Positions 47,341-59,468 of a DNA stretch of 64,000 nucleotides are shown here, one piece after another. Origin of the DNA: Voacanga thouarsii (taxonomy: Eukaryota; Streptophyta; Magnoliopsida; Gentianales; Apocynaceae); the NCBI GenBank assembly GCA_026120185.1, contig JANUWF010001723.1:62001-126000 (forward strand), written 5' to 3'. Position 1 is the stretch's first letter; the number at the start of each line of letters is the position of its first letter. Made by a program: the position numbers and the translations under genes. Under the pieces are notes generated by a model. It was not told the DNA's origin. It ran no database searches and worked only from the letters and a program-made list of their open reading frames with translations.

Positions 47341-47874
47341 TTAACAAAAGAAATATGATAAAATAAAATGTTTACTTATTGAATAAAAATATATAAATGA
47401 AGGAATATGTATAAATAGATATTCATAATCTATTCTAAATATATCTATATAAACCTATTTACTAAATGAATTTAATTTAATTTAATTCGATCTAAATTTA
47501 AATGGACCTCCGCCTCCTCTACTCGTATGCAAATAATAGAGCACGTGAATTTTGTGAACAGACGGCCTTTGACCTTCAGTTCTCCGTTCGACCCCATTCG
47601 CATTGACTGACTGATCTCTGTGGGCCAACATCAATAATAACGAACCAAAAATATGAAAAAATATATATATATAGGATGGGGTTGCACAAGTCTCTGAAAC
47701 AATAGGAGATTATTCGACTATTCAAATTAAAATAAATTAAAATTTTAATTATGTATGAAAGTGTGACATATATTAATAAATCTTTTAATAAATTCAAATT
47801 CTGAACAGTTCAAAAACCAAGAAAACATTCCTTCTATAAAATCTACCATCAATCATATCTTATCATAAGTTAAC
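47341..47874 (+). promoter_or_regulatory. Upstream region of the purine permease gene
   Basis: About 530 bp separate the MITE from the PUP start codon. A TATA-like TATAAAA lies at 47835-47841, 34 bp before the ATG, which would leave a very short 5' UTR. The rest is AT-rich with an AT run at about 47659-47673. Promoter role is inferred from position only. Confidence 0.35.
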
Positions 47875-49445
47875 ATGAGGAAGGCAATCCTTTTCCTAAG
47901 CATCATACTCGTGGCTATAGGCAACTGTGGAGCTCCGTTGATCATATGTCTATTCTTCGTGAATGGTGGGAAAAGGGTATGGCAAGCAACGTGGTTGGAA
48001 ACGGGTGGGTGGCCTATGACTCTAATGAAACTATTGGTTTCCTACTTCTGTCGACGCAGAACTGAAGGAGCCAACACAAAGCTAATCTTCATGGAAGCTC
48101 CAATATCTATGGCGGCCGCTACGTTGATCGGCTTGCTCACTGGCGTATCTGATTTCTTGTATTCATCTGGAGTTAAGCATTCACCAGTTTCAACTTCAAT
48201 TCTTATTTCCTCCACGCAGCTTGCATTCGTTGCTCTTTTTGCTTTGTTTATTGTTAAGCAAAAGTTTACTGTTTTTTCCATAGCAGCCATTGTTTTCTTG
48301 ATTGCCGGAGCAGTATCTTTGGCACTGGGTCATAGCAGCGACAGGTCTTTGGTTGAGTCCAATAACCATTATGTTATGGGGTTTATAATGATGATTGCTT
48401 GCACTTTTTTGGTTGGGTTAATTTACCCTTCGTTAGAATTGGTATACAAAAAGGCAGAACATATTGGTCATGGAGATGCAAATGGTGATTGTATTTTTCG
48501 CAACTGTGGCCACAGTTGCGATGCTCATAAACAAGGATTTTGAGGTTTTTTTTTTTTTTTTAAAGATTTTTAGGACTTCGTGTACTTTTCATTTATAACT
48601 CACTCATTTAACCTTATTTTTTCTAATATGAGATTCTTTGACTCATATTTCAAATCTCAACACATATTTTATAGGTGGCGCTTCAACAAACCCTAGCTTG
48701 GCCTCAGACAAAAACGAAAATCTGGAGACAGGGCTATGCCAATTAAGGATCACAAACGTCGAGTCCAGCTTTTTTTCCCCCTTTTTTTTTTTTTTTTTGT
48801 TGGGGGGGGGGGAGGTGGTGTACGTGGGGTTGGTGGAAGGGAAGAGAAGGGATCTATATAGTGGAAAGGTGAAAATGAAAACCTAGCAACTGTTGGAGGT
48901 GAAAATTGAGGTACCAACCTGTTCGTTGGGGACAAAGGGTGCCTGAACTCGGTTCGCAATACAATGAGAACTCACAATCAAGTTCGGGATGGTCCAAAAG
49001 TTTTTCCATTTAAAAGAAAAGTTTTTTTTTTTAAAAAATAATACAATAAAATCAGAAAAAAATTAATCCTTGTAATTTCGTAGTCAATTTAAATCTTGAT
49101 TTACATTTTTTTTTAACTGTGTATATAGGCGATCCCGCATGAAGCAGAAAATTTTGAGCTTGGAGAAGCTAAATACTGGCTGGTACTGGTTTCAGCTGCC
49201 ATAATTTTCCAATGCAGCTTCTTGGGAATGATAGGAATCGTCTACTCATCATCATCTTTGTTATTTGGAATCATCACTGCGGTTTTACTTCCAATATCAG
49301 AAACTTTAGGGATCATTTTCTTCCATGAAAAGTTCGATATTGGAACTTGCCTTGTGTCTTCTGGGGTTTGCCTTTTACTATTATGGTGAGATTAAACAAA
49401 GGAAGAAAACAAACTCAACAACTGAAGATGCCTCCCAGTCGTTAC
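47875..49445 (+). pseudogene. Purine permease (PUP family), frameshifted and cut by a retrotransposon
   Basis: PUP proteins are plasma-membrane transporters with about ten membrane spans that take up purines, cytokinins and some alkaloids. Exon 1 starts MRKAILFLSIILVAIGNCGA and carries family signatures: NGGKRVWQATWLETGGWP, SSTQLAFVALFALFIVKQKF and VMGFIMMIACTFLVGLIYPS. A frameshift at about 48454-48464 is needed to reach LVMEMQMVIVFFATVATVAM and KDFE. A phase-0 intron spans 48545-49128 (GT..AG). Exon 2 reads AIPHEAENFELGEAKYWLVL, SSLLFGIITAVLLPISETLG and FFHEKFD. A second frameshift at about 49355-49370 is needed for FYYYGEIKQRKKTN. The last codons are separated by Copia element 3; the original stop is at 56098-56100. 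Both frameshifts are net +1. An annotation or assembly error is an alternative to decay. Confidence 0.88.
48545..49128 (+). other. Intron of the purine permease gene
   Basis: Donor GAG|GTTTTT after 48544 and acceptor TATATAG|GCG at 49128. Joining the exons restores KDFE-AIPHEA in frame. The intron contains long T and G runs (about 48780-48812), which are prone to sequencing error. Confidence 0.8.
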
Positions 49446-50463
49446 TGTTGAAAACAGCAACTTTGAGAGTTAATAACTTTTAACTCATGATTAGTTAACC
49501 TAAAACAATTAATGGAAGTTATTTTTGACATGTTAAAGATTGTTTTGATTATGGTAGAAGTCATTTTCATAGTGGTAATCCATAATTAAATGTTGTTAAA
49601 GTTAGGTGGTTAACCATTTGAGAACACATGTTAAACATGAGTCCCACATGAAAAAAATTGAGTGTGAAAGCCTTTATATACTAAAAGGCTTTTCTATAGA
49701 CTTAATAGAAAAACCCAAGGTATGAGGGATGCCACACGCGGGCGCTACTCGCCCGACTTGGGCTTGGGCTTGGCCCATGTTTTCACGTTCTTCTATTTTT
49801 ATTTAGCCCAATTAACTCTAACTTGAAAAGAAAAATGAAACATAAAATCTGATTGAAATTAGGGTTTCCTAATTCGGATTGGATTTTGATTTTTTCCCTA
49901 GAGGCGAGATTAAAAGGAAAATAACAGAGCCGCCGCTGGGGTTCTGGGATTTTTGATTTTTTGCTTCTTCGAGAGAAAAATCGTCTCTTTCGTTCTCCCT
50001 ATCACGACCCATATTTTCTAACTAAATGGGACCGGTGAACTGAAAAAACTTTCGAGGTGACCGTAGTTGGTATGCGTCGACGGTGATCTGAAACCGTCTT
50101 ATCCTGCAAGAAGAGTCGCTGTACCCATCGCACCGGAGTGGGACAAAAAACTTCTTGAAGGCAAACCAATATTGAACTGGTGATTCGGTCAGCGTTTCTG
50201 TCCGTTGCATCGCAGCTTGTCCAGAGGAGTACCGGCACCTGGTACGTTCTAGTGGAACCGCGAGCAAGTCTCTCAGGTCTATTACTGACTTGTCTATTAA
50301 TTTTGAATTCTTTCTAGTTACTTTGTGCTTAAACTGTTTGGCCTTGTCGGCTTCATTGATATTTGATAATTGCATTTGTTAGAGCTCTGGTCGAGTATAG
50401 GCGATGCTTGTTCAATTAAGTTGAGTTGCCCATCTGTGCTCGTAGGTACCCTATTTTCTAACA
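49446..50463 (+). repeat. 5' LTR of Copia element 3
   Basis: 1018 bp. TATA-like TTTATATACTAAAAGG near 49673-49688 precedes the transcribed part. It differs from the 3' LTR at very roughly one base in ten by eye. Confidence 0.9.
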
Positions 50464-50503
50464 GTCTTCAAGAATTTATTCTGCAATTATTTGTTTCTAT
50501 GCA

Positions 50504-51388
50504 ATGGTCAGTTCGTCAGGTACTACTTCTACTACGTATAAGCCTTTGGTTGACTTGAATGGTCTGCTGGATAAATTTGGTACAGGGTAGAATTTCAAGC
50601 ATTGGCAACAACGCATGAAAATTTGGTTGACCATGAGGGGCTTATTGTCAGCAATGCAGGTAGACAGGCCCATACCAACTGATAGGCATCCTAGAGTAGC
50701 TGAAATTGCTGTATGGGATGAACGGAACAATATAGGCAGAGGGGCAATATTGTCAGTATTGACAAATGTTCTATTTGATATCTACTGTTCTGAGTCATAT
50801 ACAACAAAGATGTTATGGGATGAATTGGATAGGAAATTTAATACCGATGATCAAGGTCTGAAAATGTATTATATCTCCAAATTCCTAAAATTTCATATGG
50901 TTGAGGGCAAGTCTATGACTGAACAGACTCAAAAGTTACAATTGATTATTCACTCTCTTCATGTATCGGATATGGAACTTCCTGAGAAGTTCCAAGTGAT
51001 GTCAGTGATAGAGAAATTTTTTAAGTCTTGGGAGAACTTTGGTATGTCTCTCAAACACATGACGGAGAAGATTTCTTTAAACAATCTGATGAAATCAATA
51101 TCTATTGAGGAGTAACATAGAAAGAATAGTCATATTATACATGTGGAGTCTAATGTCCATGTGGTGACTATTGGGAAGAAGAGCAACAATAAGAGGAATG
51201 TGGGGGTTAATTCAAACTCTAAAAACATTAACAAGACTAAAGGCAAGGCCAAGAAAAAATCGAAAACGAACAAACCTTGTTGGAATTGTGGTCAGGTTAG
51301 ACATTGGGCTAAGGACTGCCCGTCTAAAAAGCCCAAAGTCAAACAAGGATCCAATTTTGAAGCCCAGATCAATGTGGTGGTATACTAG
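50504..51388 (+). pseudogene. Copia 3 gag, nearly intact
   Basis: Capsid-type protein. It begins near MVSSSGTTSTTYKPLVDLNG (50504) and is interrupted by a TAG at 50588-50590 where Trp or another residue is expected before NFKHWQQRMKIWL. The main frame is 50615-51115 (VLTNVLFDIYCSESYTTKML, ISKFLKFHMVEGKSMTEQTQ). After a stop at 51113-51115 it continues at 51143-51388 with a Lys-rich region and the CCHC zinc knuckle CWNCGQVRHWAKDC. Confidence 0.85.
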
Positions 51389-51399
51389 TTAAGTGGAAG

Positions 51400-52700
51400 C
51401 TAATTTGAGTACACGCCTTATTGAGGTTTGTATCATTGAGATTAAGACTGACATCACTACTTCCAATGATGATGAAAGGTATGTTTCTATTAACCCAGAA
51501 GTCTTTACTATTTATGAACCATTTGAATAGCTGGTTGATACTGGAGTAAATATACACATTTGTGCTGATAAATTGCTTTTTGTGTTTTACCAGCCTATTA
51601 AAGGAAAAACTTTGAAGATGGAGAACTCAGTTGCAGCTAATGTGTTGGGGATTGGACGTGTGGACTTGAAGTTTCCTTCAGGGCGTATTCTTTCTCTTCA
51701 TAGGGTGCAGCATGTTCTAACAGTTCGTAGGAATATTCTGAGTGGTTCATGTTTAGTTAGAGAGAGTTATGAATTCACTTTCAAATGTAATAAAGTAGTG
51801 ATTATGCACTATAATTCTTTTGTTGGCAAAGGTTATTTGTTAGATGGTTTGTTTAAATTAAGAGTTGAACTATTTTCTTCTAATTTGAATAAAGCTTCTT
51901 TTGTTGAGAATTCTGTTTATCCTATGGTGCATATTATTGAATCCACTAATATTTGGCATAGTAGACTTGGACATTTAAATTTAGATTCTGTTAAAAGAAT
52001 GATGAATTTAGACTTGATCCCTAAACATTCAATTGATAAGAAGAACAAATGTCAAGTGTGTGTGGAAGCTAAAACAACCAGGAAACCTTATCATTCAATT
52101 GAAAGGGATTCAGAAATATTTGATTTAGTTCACACAGACATTTGTGAATTCAATAGTTTGTTGACTAAGGATCATAAGAAATATTTCATTAATTTTATTG
52201 ACGATTGCAGTAAATATTGCTATGTTTATTTACTTAAACATAAAAATGAAGCACTTGAAAAGTTTCTCATATTTAAAAATGAAGCTGAAATTCAAACTGA
52301 CAAGAAACTTAAAAGGTCAAGATCTAATAGAGATGGAGAGTATGGGTTTAATCCATTTGTTGAATATTGCCAAAGTAATGGCATAATTTATGAGGAGACA
52401 CCCCCTTATTCTCCCCAATCTAATAGGGTTGTTGAATAGACAAATAAAATGTTTAAAGATATGATCAATAATTTACTTTTGAATTCTGGATTGCCTAAGT
52501 ATATATGGGGTGAGGCTTTGAATACGGCTTGCTATATTCTGAATAGAGTCCATCATAAACATAAAGAGGTAACTCCGTTTGAAATTTGAAAAAGTAGGAA
52601 ACCTAACTTAAAATACTTCCGTGTGTGAGATTGTCTTGCAAAAGTTCTAATCCCTGAACACAAGAGGAAGAAGTTAGGAGCAAAGACTATTGATGCCATC
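51400..52700 (+). pseudogene. Copia 3 protease and integrase
   Basis: The protease start shows LVDTGVNIHICADKLLF (about 51530-51580) right after a stop, with the active-site Asp-Thr-Gly intact. The frame 51573-52439 contains the protease body, the pre-integrase finger (IWHSRLGHLNLDSVKRMMNL, CQVCVEAKTTR) and the integrase core with Asp in LVHTDICEF, Asp-equivalent region RSRSNRDGEYGFNPFVEYCQ and the Glu of SPQSNRVVE just before a stop at 52437-52439. The finger keeps its H..H..C..C pattern. Later pieces (GLPKYIWGEALNTACYILNR, TPFEI then TGA) reach about 52700. Two TGA codons stand where Trp is conserved. Confidence 0.85.
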
Positions 52701-52712
52701 TTTATTGGTTAT

Positions 52713-54575
52713 GTGGAAACAAGCTATGCTATGAGGTTTTTGGTAATTAAGTCTGAAATACCTGGCATAGACGTTAACACTATTATTCAATACCGTAATA
52801 CTACATTCTTTGAGGATGTGTTTCCCATGAAAATTGGTTTACCTCAAGATGTTTCTACTTTAGATTCAGCCTTAACATCTGATTCCATTCCTGATCATGT
52901 GAAAAGGATGAAAGATATGGGGGCAGGTCCAAACAGTTCTAATACTCAAATTGAGGAATTGGAAGAACTTAGAAGAAGTAAGAGAGCTAAGGTAGTCAAG
53001 GACTTTGGAAGTGACTTTGTCACTTACAATGTTGAGGACGAACCTTTAACCTTTCAAGCAGCCATGACTTCCTCAGAAACAGGGCATTGGAAAGGAGTTG
53101 TCAAAAGTGAAATGGATTCCATTATCTCTAATAGGACATGGGAACTGATAGATCTCCCTCCTGGGTACATTACAATTGGATGCAAATGGATATTTAAAAA
53201 GAAACTTAAACTAGATGGGACCATAGATAAGTATAAAACTAGATTAGTTGCCAAAGGGTTTAGACAGAAAGAGGGAATAGACTAATTTGATACATACTCT
53301 TCTATTGCTCGTTTGACTACAATCCGAGTGCTAATTACATTGGCTTCTATATATGGTTTCACCATCCACCAAATGGATGTGAAGACAACTTTTCTTCATG
53401 CTTATCTTGAAGAAGAGATGTATATAGATCGGCCTGAGGGATTTGTAGCCAAAGGAAATGAACGGAAAGTTTGTAAACTTGTTAAATCCCTATATGGTCT
53501 AAAACAAGCACCCAAACAATGGCATGAAAAAATTGATAAAACTATTTTATCATTTGGCTTCATCATAAATGAGAATAATAACTGTATTTATTATAAGGTT
53601 AAAGATAATGCATGTACTGTACTATGCCTGTATGTGGATGACATTTTGCTATTTGGGTCCAATGTTGAGATAATTAATGAAACTAAATCATTCTTAAAAA
53701 GTAAATTTGAAATAAAAGATATGGAAGTAGCAAATGTGATTCTTAGCCTAAAGTTGATTCGCTCAACTGAGGCGATAATCATTTCTCAAACTTATTATGT
53801 TGAGAGTGTTCTTGAGAAATATAGTTATCAAAATTGTAGAATTGCTAAAACTCCAAGTGACCCTTCTGTAGTTTTGTTCAAAAATGAAAGTGGAGTTCCT
53901 GTATCTCAATTAAGATATTCTTAAATTATTGGTGACTTGCAATATCTTGCAAATGGCTCAAGACCAAATATTTCATTTTCTGTATCTAAGCTAGCAAGAT
54001 ATACAAGTTGTCCAAATCGGACTCATTGGGAGGCCTTGGATAGAATACTAAGGTACTTGAAGGGAACAGTGTCCCTTGTGCTGCATTATGAGAAATTCCC
54101 TACTGTACTTGAAGGGTATAGTGATGCGAGTTGAATAGCTAAGAACTCTGGTAGCAATAGTTGCACCAGATATGTCTTTACATTAGGTGGTAGAGCAGTC
54201 GCCTGGAAGTCTTGTAAACAAACTTTGATAACTCGGTCAACTTTTGAGGCTAAGTTATGTGCCTTGGATACTACTGGATCGAAAACTGAATGGCTGTATG
54301 GACTATTGTCTTCTTTGCTAATGATCAGCAAGCCCGTTACTGCTATATCTGTGCATTGTGATAGTCAAACCACAATTGCAAAGATAAAGAGTACAAAGTA
54401 TAATCAAAAGATTAAGAGACACATCCAAGTTAGATTTAAGTTTATAAGGGAGTTAGTGTCTGAAAGGGTGGTGTTTGTTGACTTTGTTGGATCCAAAGAT
54501 AACATTGCAGACTCCCTAACTAAGGGGCTAGAAACATCCTTGTTCCTTAAAACCAGGTTGGGAATGGGACAATAA
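52713..54575 (+). pseudogene. Copia 3 reverse transcriptase and RNase H
   Basis: RT starts with SETGHWKGVVKSEMDSIISN, TWELIDLPPGYITIGCKWIF and KYKTRLVAKGFRQKEGID, then a TAA at 53283-53285. It continues at 53313-53924 with HQMDVKTTFLHAYLEEEMYI, KLVKSLYGLKQAPKQWHEKI and an intact active site CLYVDDILLFGSN. The next frame (53937-54134) has RPNISFSVSKLARYTSCPNR and ends at a TGA where SDASW is expected. RNase H follows at 54225-54575: STFEAKLCALDTTGSKTEWL, HCDSQTTIAKI, KRHIQVRFKFIRELVS, DNIADSLTKGL. Frame breaks are few compared with Copia 1 and 2, and the catalytic YVDD is kept. Confidence 0.88.
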
Positions 54576-55070
54576 CTCAGCAATAATTCACCTACAGTGG
54601 CAACCCAACTAACTAAGTGGAGATCCCAGAAGGTAGTTCGATGTAGTATAAACAAGCTGTTTGAGTGAATCTGGCACCTATTTTGATACATTTGTATCTA
54701 GGTCCTTTCCCTGAAAGCCTGTGGTGCGTTTACTGCAATTAGTAAGAGTTTTGACTCTGAATGGGATCAAGTCTTTTAGACAGGATGCTAGCAGTACATC
54801 CTTGGAGATCGCCAACTATTTGAGTGGTGTTGTGGATCAGGACACATGGCCATAACGTATCAACCCTAAAGATTGTCTCCATAGCCGATAGTCTGTTGTT
54901 ACCGACGGACGCCGTCACATTCAAGGTTTAGATTCAAGACTTAAGTCCATCTGTTCCTGTGGGGGGTATAAGTTAAATAACTTAGGTAGTGGTTCAAACC
55001 GGAAGGTACCATTATCAAAAGTAGATTATGTAAATCTTGAACAGTTTTTTACTATGGATTTGTGGGGGAT
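54576..55070 (+). other. 3' untranslated part of Copia 3 with polypurine tract
   Basis: About 490 bp after the RNase H stop, without protein similarity, ending in TTTGTGGGGGAT (55059-55070) next to the 3' LTR. Confidence 0.7.
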
Positions 55071-56084
55071 TGTTGAAAATGGTAACTTTGGGAGTTAATA
55101 ACTTTTAACTCATGATTAGTTAGTCTAAAATAATCAATGGGAGTTGTTCTTGACATGTTAAAGATTGTTTTGATTATGGTAGAAGCTATTTTTATTGTGG
55201 GAACCCATAATTAAATGTTGTTAAGTTTGGTGGTTAACCATTTGGGAACACATGTTAGACATGAGTCCCACATGGAAAAAATTGAGGAGTGTGAAAGCCT
55301 TTATATACTAAAAGGCTTTTCTATAGATTTGATAGAAAAGTCCAAGGTATGAAGGATGCCACAAGCGCGTGCCGCCCGCCCAGCCCTGGCTTGGGTCATG
55401 TTTTCACATTTCTCTATTTTTATTTGGCCAAATTAACTCTAACTTGAAAAGAAAAAGGAAACATAAAATCTAATTGGAATTAGGGTCTCCTAATTTGGAT
55501 TGGATTTTGATTTTTTCCCTAGAGGTGAGATTAAAAGGAAAATAACAGAGCCACCACTGGGGTTATGGGATTTTCGATTTTTTGCTTCCTCGAATGAAAA
55601 AATTATCTCTTTCGTTCTCCTTATCACAACCCATATTTTCTGACTAAACGGGACCGGTGAACTGAGGAGACTTTCGAGGTGATTGTAGTTGGTGTGCGTC
55701 AACGGCAATCTGAGACCGTCTTATCCTGTAAGGAGAGTCGTTGTACCCATCGCACCGGAGTGAAACAAATAACTTCTTGAAGGCAAACCAGTATTGAACT
55801 GGTGATTTGGTCAGCGCTTCTGTCCATTGCGTCGCAGTTTGTTCAGAGGAGTGTCGGCACATGGTATGTTCTGGTAGAACCGCGAGCAAGTCTCTTAGCT
55901 CTATTACTGACTTGTCTGTTAATTTTGAATTCTGTCTAGTTACTTTATGTTTGGACTGTTTGGCCATGCCGGCTTCATTGATATTTGATAATTGCATTTG
56001 TTAGAGCCCTAATTGGGTATAGACGGTGCTTGTTAAATTCAGTTTAGTTACATGTCTGTACTCGTAGGTACCTATTTTCTAACC
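55071..56084 (+). repeat. 3' LTR of Copia element 3
   Basis: 1014 bp, partner of 49446-50463. Ends TCTAACC followed by the target duplication GTTAC. Confidence 0.9.
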
Positions 56085-56100
56085 GTTACTGCATCCATGA
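56085..56100 (+). pseudogene. Displaced last codons of the purine permease gene
   Basis: After the second GTTAC, the bases TGCATCCATGA complete the PUP frame. Joined across the element, the codons read Ser-Leu-Leu-His-Pro-stop, with TGA at 56098-56100. With the element in place, the PUP frame instead runs into the LTR and stops at 49483. Confidence 0.8.
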
Positions 56101-57141
56101 TAATGATTTTATTCTCTGGTATAATAAGTTAAGTTGCATATTTTCTTGAAACTAATTTCTTCTTAATTTGCTTAGTTTTTTATGCATTTTTTTAAATAAT
56201 TTTGTTATTAAAAAAATATTAAACTTAAAACCTCTCTTAACATAGTAGGAAAAAAAAATCCAATACAGGAGAAAGTAGAAAATATTGGCTTGAAAGGAAT
56301 CAGAGGGTATATTCACGGGTAGCCGAAATGCAGCTGCTCTTTTTCAAATAAGCTTGAGAATGTTCAAGAAGACTCTGGCGTCTTAGAAGAAAGGTTTCCA
56401 ATACTCATAGTAATTGGCTTCTTGTTTCTGTTGCTTGGGGTTTCCGGTGTTGATGCTGTTTTAATAAAATTCTTCCATTTATACACCCCCTCCCCCCGCC
56501 CCCGAAAAAAAAAAATCTGGATCTCTATTTTTAGAATTAACGACCGATGTTGAGTTGTGCAAGTAATTCCTTAGATAGAGGCAAAAGACGAAATACTATG
56601 TGCAAACAGATTGTATTTTTATTAAAGGACAGTTTGAAGCAATGAGAAGATAAAGTATTTGACTCACAAGAGATTATTTTTTAAGGGGATTCAGCTGAAA
56701 TAATTTATTTATTTTTATTCTTAACTTGAACTTCTCATTTTGTTAACCAGTAAGTTTATAGTAGTTGGATTGCACCGTATAGACATTTCATAAGTTACTT
56801 ATACAATCCATAGAAGCAAGTGAATTTTCGATATTAACTCAACTCCGAAATTTAATTTAAAATTTTCATCTTAGAAGAATGGAAAGATATTAAAGATTAA
56901 AATTTAATAGGCGCGTCAACTGAAACATATTTGAATCAATTCTGTAAGACAAATAAACTAACAAAATTTGAAACTTAATTGTGATTTATAATACTCTTAC
57001 TTTATTTATTAAATACTTATAATTATAATCATATACTATAAAGCTATTTGTTGTAGAAGCTGTGCCTTAGTGTGTAAAATTTTCATGATAATACTATCAT
57101 ATATTACTCATTATCGTTATATTAACCATAATCTCAAATTT
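56101..57141. other. PUP 3' flank, no further gene recognised
   Basis: AT-rich DNA. An AATAAA-type signal lies near 56463 and a C-rich run at about 56487-56505. It may include the PUP 3' UTR. No coding pattern. Confidence 0.45.
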
Positions 57142-57149
57142 GCTAACAG

Positions 57150-57180
57150 ATGGGCGAATTCAAGATTGGATTGTTGAGAG

Positions 57181-57224
<44 letters not shown>

Positions 57225-57269
57225 GTTAAAAAAATTCTTAAGGGCCAAACACAATGTAGCTCCGCCCCT
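57150..57269. mobile_element. Possible small hAT-type MITE remnant
   Basis: The right end GTAGCTCCGCCCCT is a typical hAT terminus (reverse complement AGGGGCGGAGCTAC). The left end ATGGGCGAATTC pairs with it weakly. Flanks GCTAACAG (57142-57149) and GCTTACAG (57270-57277) match at 7 of 8 bases, as expected for hAT duplications. It contains an (AT)n run at about 57186-57219. Confidence 0.45.
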
Positions 57270-57277
57270 GCTTACAG

Positions 57278-57722
57278 AGGAAGAGTACGTGAGCTAGCAT
57301 GCTACAAGCCTACAGCTACGTAGTGGACTGGATCAGATTCAGACAGCAGACCATCCAACTAAAAAAAATTCAATAATCAATTATTTGATCTATAATTGTA
57401 ACAGGCATACCTTTTGAAATTTTTTTCAAACCTCAATATTCCAAAAACCAAAAAAAAAAAAAAAAAACGAGAGAGAAGGAAAATGACATGACAGTGTTGA
57501 ACAACTCGAAGAGTAAAATGCAAAGGTGGCAAGGAAATCGACGCCTCAAGACCCAAATTTCATCTCATGTTGTCAACTTGGGTTACAAACAAAATACGGA
57601 GAAAATGATATGAAAGCACAAAATGACATCACGTTGTCAGCATGGGTTTACACAAACAAAATTCGGACATTTTGAGGTGCACAAGTGCTGATAAATACTA
57701 CTCAAGTAATTGGACATGTTTC

Positions 57723-57782
<60 letters not shown>

Positions 57783-58645
57783 GCCTTTTTGTAAATTTTT
57801 TTATATTTTTATTTTATACAAATTGAAAGATGAAATGTTTAACAGAGCAATGACACGTAAAATTAAAAGGGTACTATGAACCTTCAGTTTCATTTTTTGC
57901 AACGTTCCAATATAAAATTTCAATTAATTAAAATAGTAGTTTCTAATATCATTTTTAATTATTAATCTAAACATAGCACTAATAACCCCTTAAATGTGTA
58001 AGATTAATATATTCAGCAAATTAGTGAGTTACAGGGCTGGTTTTATGTCCTTAAGTAAACTCAAAAAGGAAAAAAGAAAATCAAATATACTGAGTTTTGG
58101 TTGAAGCTCGGCAATTCTTCAACTCAAAAACAATACACAAGTAATTGATTTTAACAACATCCATATGTGTGATATATTCTACTTTAAACTGTTGGCATTA
58201 TGAGACAATCACTGCTGGGATCGGAGGATTGGAGACGGAAAACATTTTCTTGCCGAATTAATCGTTACTACTTATTGACTGATTTTCTGACGTTACCAAC
58301 AATCAAAGACGAATTCAAGGGATGGCATCCACTCCCAAAGTTTTTAAAATTATCTTTTTAAAAAAAAAAATTTACAAAAGCTCCATCAAATTGAAATGTT
58401 CCTCCAAAATACGCCTGCTGCTCTAAATCAGTTTAGAAAGAATAGGTACATTTCAAAAAATCTCGTATCCCTATATGTTTAGACCGTCCAAAACCGTAAT
58501 GCACAGATATAAGAAAATGAATCCCTATTTTGAGTATTTTGTTTTTGCTACTCATAGATAACTTCTATCTTTTTTTTTTTTTTAAGATATACATCTTAAT
58601 CCTAAACGTTTTGAAATTTATGATTCTACGTATTGGTTTCATATT
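57278..58645. other. No gene recognised
   Basis: AT-rich DNA with poly-A runs (about 57451-57468 and 58363-58372) and a long (AT)n at 57726-57777. The phrase AAGGGATGGCATCCACTCCC near 58318 looks like a decayed hAT end, but no partner was found. Confidence 0.45.
57726..57777. repeat. (AT)n microsatellite
   Basis: About 26 uninterrupted AT units. Confidence 0.97.
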
Positions 58646-58653
58646 GCATTCGC

Positions 58654-58669
58654 CAGTGGCGGACCTACG
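58654..58669 (+). repeat. hAT left terminal repeat
   Basis: CAGTGGCGGACCTACG, the common CAGTGGCGGA-type terminus of plant hAT elements, directly after the duplication GCATTCGC. Confidence 0.8.
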
Positions 58670-59468
58670 TATAGCTAGCCCTCCCAAAAATTTATATATA
58701 TATATACACATCACTCCACATTTGACGATTTTTCTTTCCTTTCACAAAACTCCACATGGATTCACCCCACATTTCCTTTTCACTTCAAACCTTACCTCAC
58801 ATTTCCTTTTCACAAAACTTCACCGGACCACAACACTGTAAACCCTACCCACAAGAGCTACTTTGAAAAATGAAAACCCTCAGTCATCGGTTCCCACTAC
58901 ACATAAAGCTCCTCTACTATATAAAGCTTCAAAATTTTCAAATTTAAGGCAAAACTCCTCTGGCCCTAGTAAAATATTCCAAATTTTACTCATCAAAAAG
59001 TTTTATTTTGTCTGATTCTGTTAAGGTAAGTTATAGGTTTAGTTTTTAATATTTTATTTAATTTAAAATTTTAATTTATATTTTTAAAAATATTTAATTT
59101 ATATTTAGATATTTATAACTTTTATACGAATATATGTGTAGGAAGAAAAAGTGATAGTGACGTTTGGATTGTACTGTTACGAGATTTATTTTGGTGTATT
59201 TAAATAAATTAATATATTTCATGTATGTATTCCAGTGAGTCTAGGTGATGACTTCCAATGAGCCTAGATGGTGGTCTATATATGTGTATATGCTTTTCTT
59301 TTTTTTTTCTTTTTTTTTTTTGGTATTATTATCAAATTTTCACATCTAAGAATGTGTGTTTGTTTGTTTTTTTTTTAACATTAATATTTATATTTATATA
59401 GACATTTTAACTAATTATATCGAAATTATGTATTAAAATATTGTAATTTTTTTCTTTTTAAATCATAG

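Larger units (their letters stand above)
49446..56084 (+). mobile_element. Ty1/Copia LTR retrotransposon 3, inserted in the PUP gene
   Basis: LTRs at 49446-50463 and 55071-56084 both start TGTTGAAAA and end CTATTTTCTAAC plus one base (CA at the left, CC at the right). The perfect 5-bp duplication GTTAC is at 49441-49445 and 56085-56089. The polypurine tract TTTGTGGGGGAT ends at 55070. No standard Met-tRNA primer site follows the 5' LTR (next bases GTCTTCAAGAATT), so a different primer may be used. Gag, protease, integrase, RT and RNase H are all present in Copia order, broken by a limited number of stops. It is the most complete retrotransposon in the window, but not intact. Confidence 0.92.

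Noticed and set aside
50002..50375. Minus-strand frame conserved at 55644-55997
   Set aside because: The two frames are similar only because they lie in the two LTRs of Copia element 3; no protein family is recognised.
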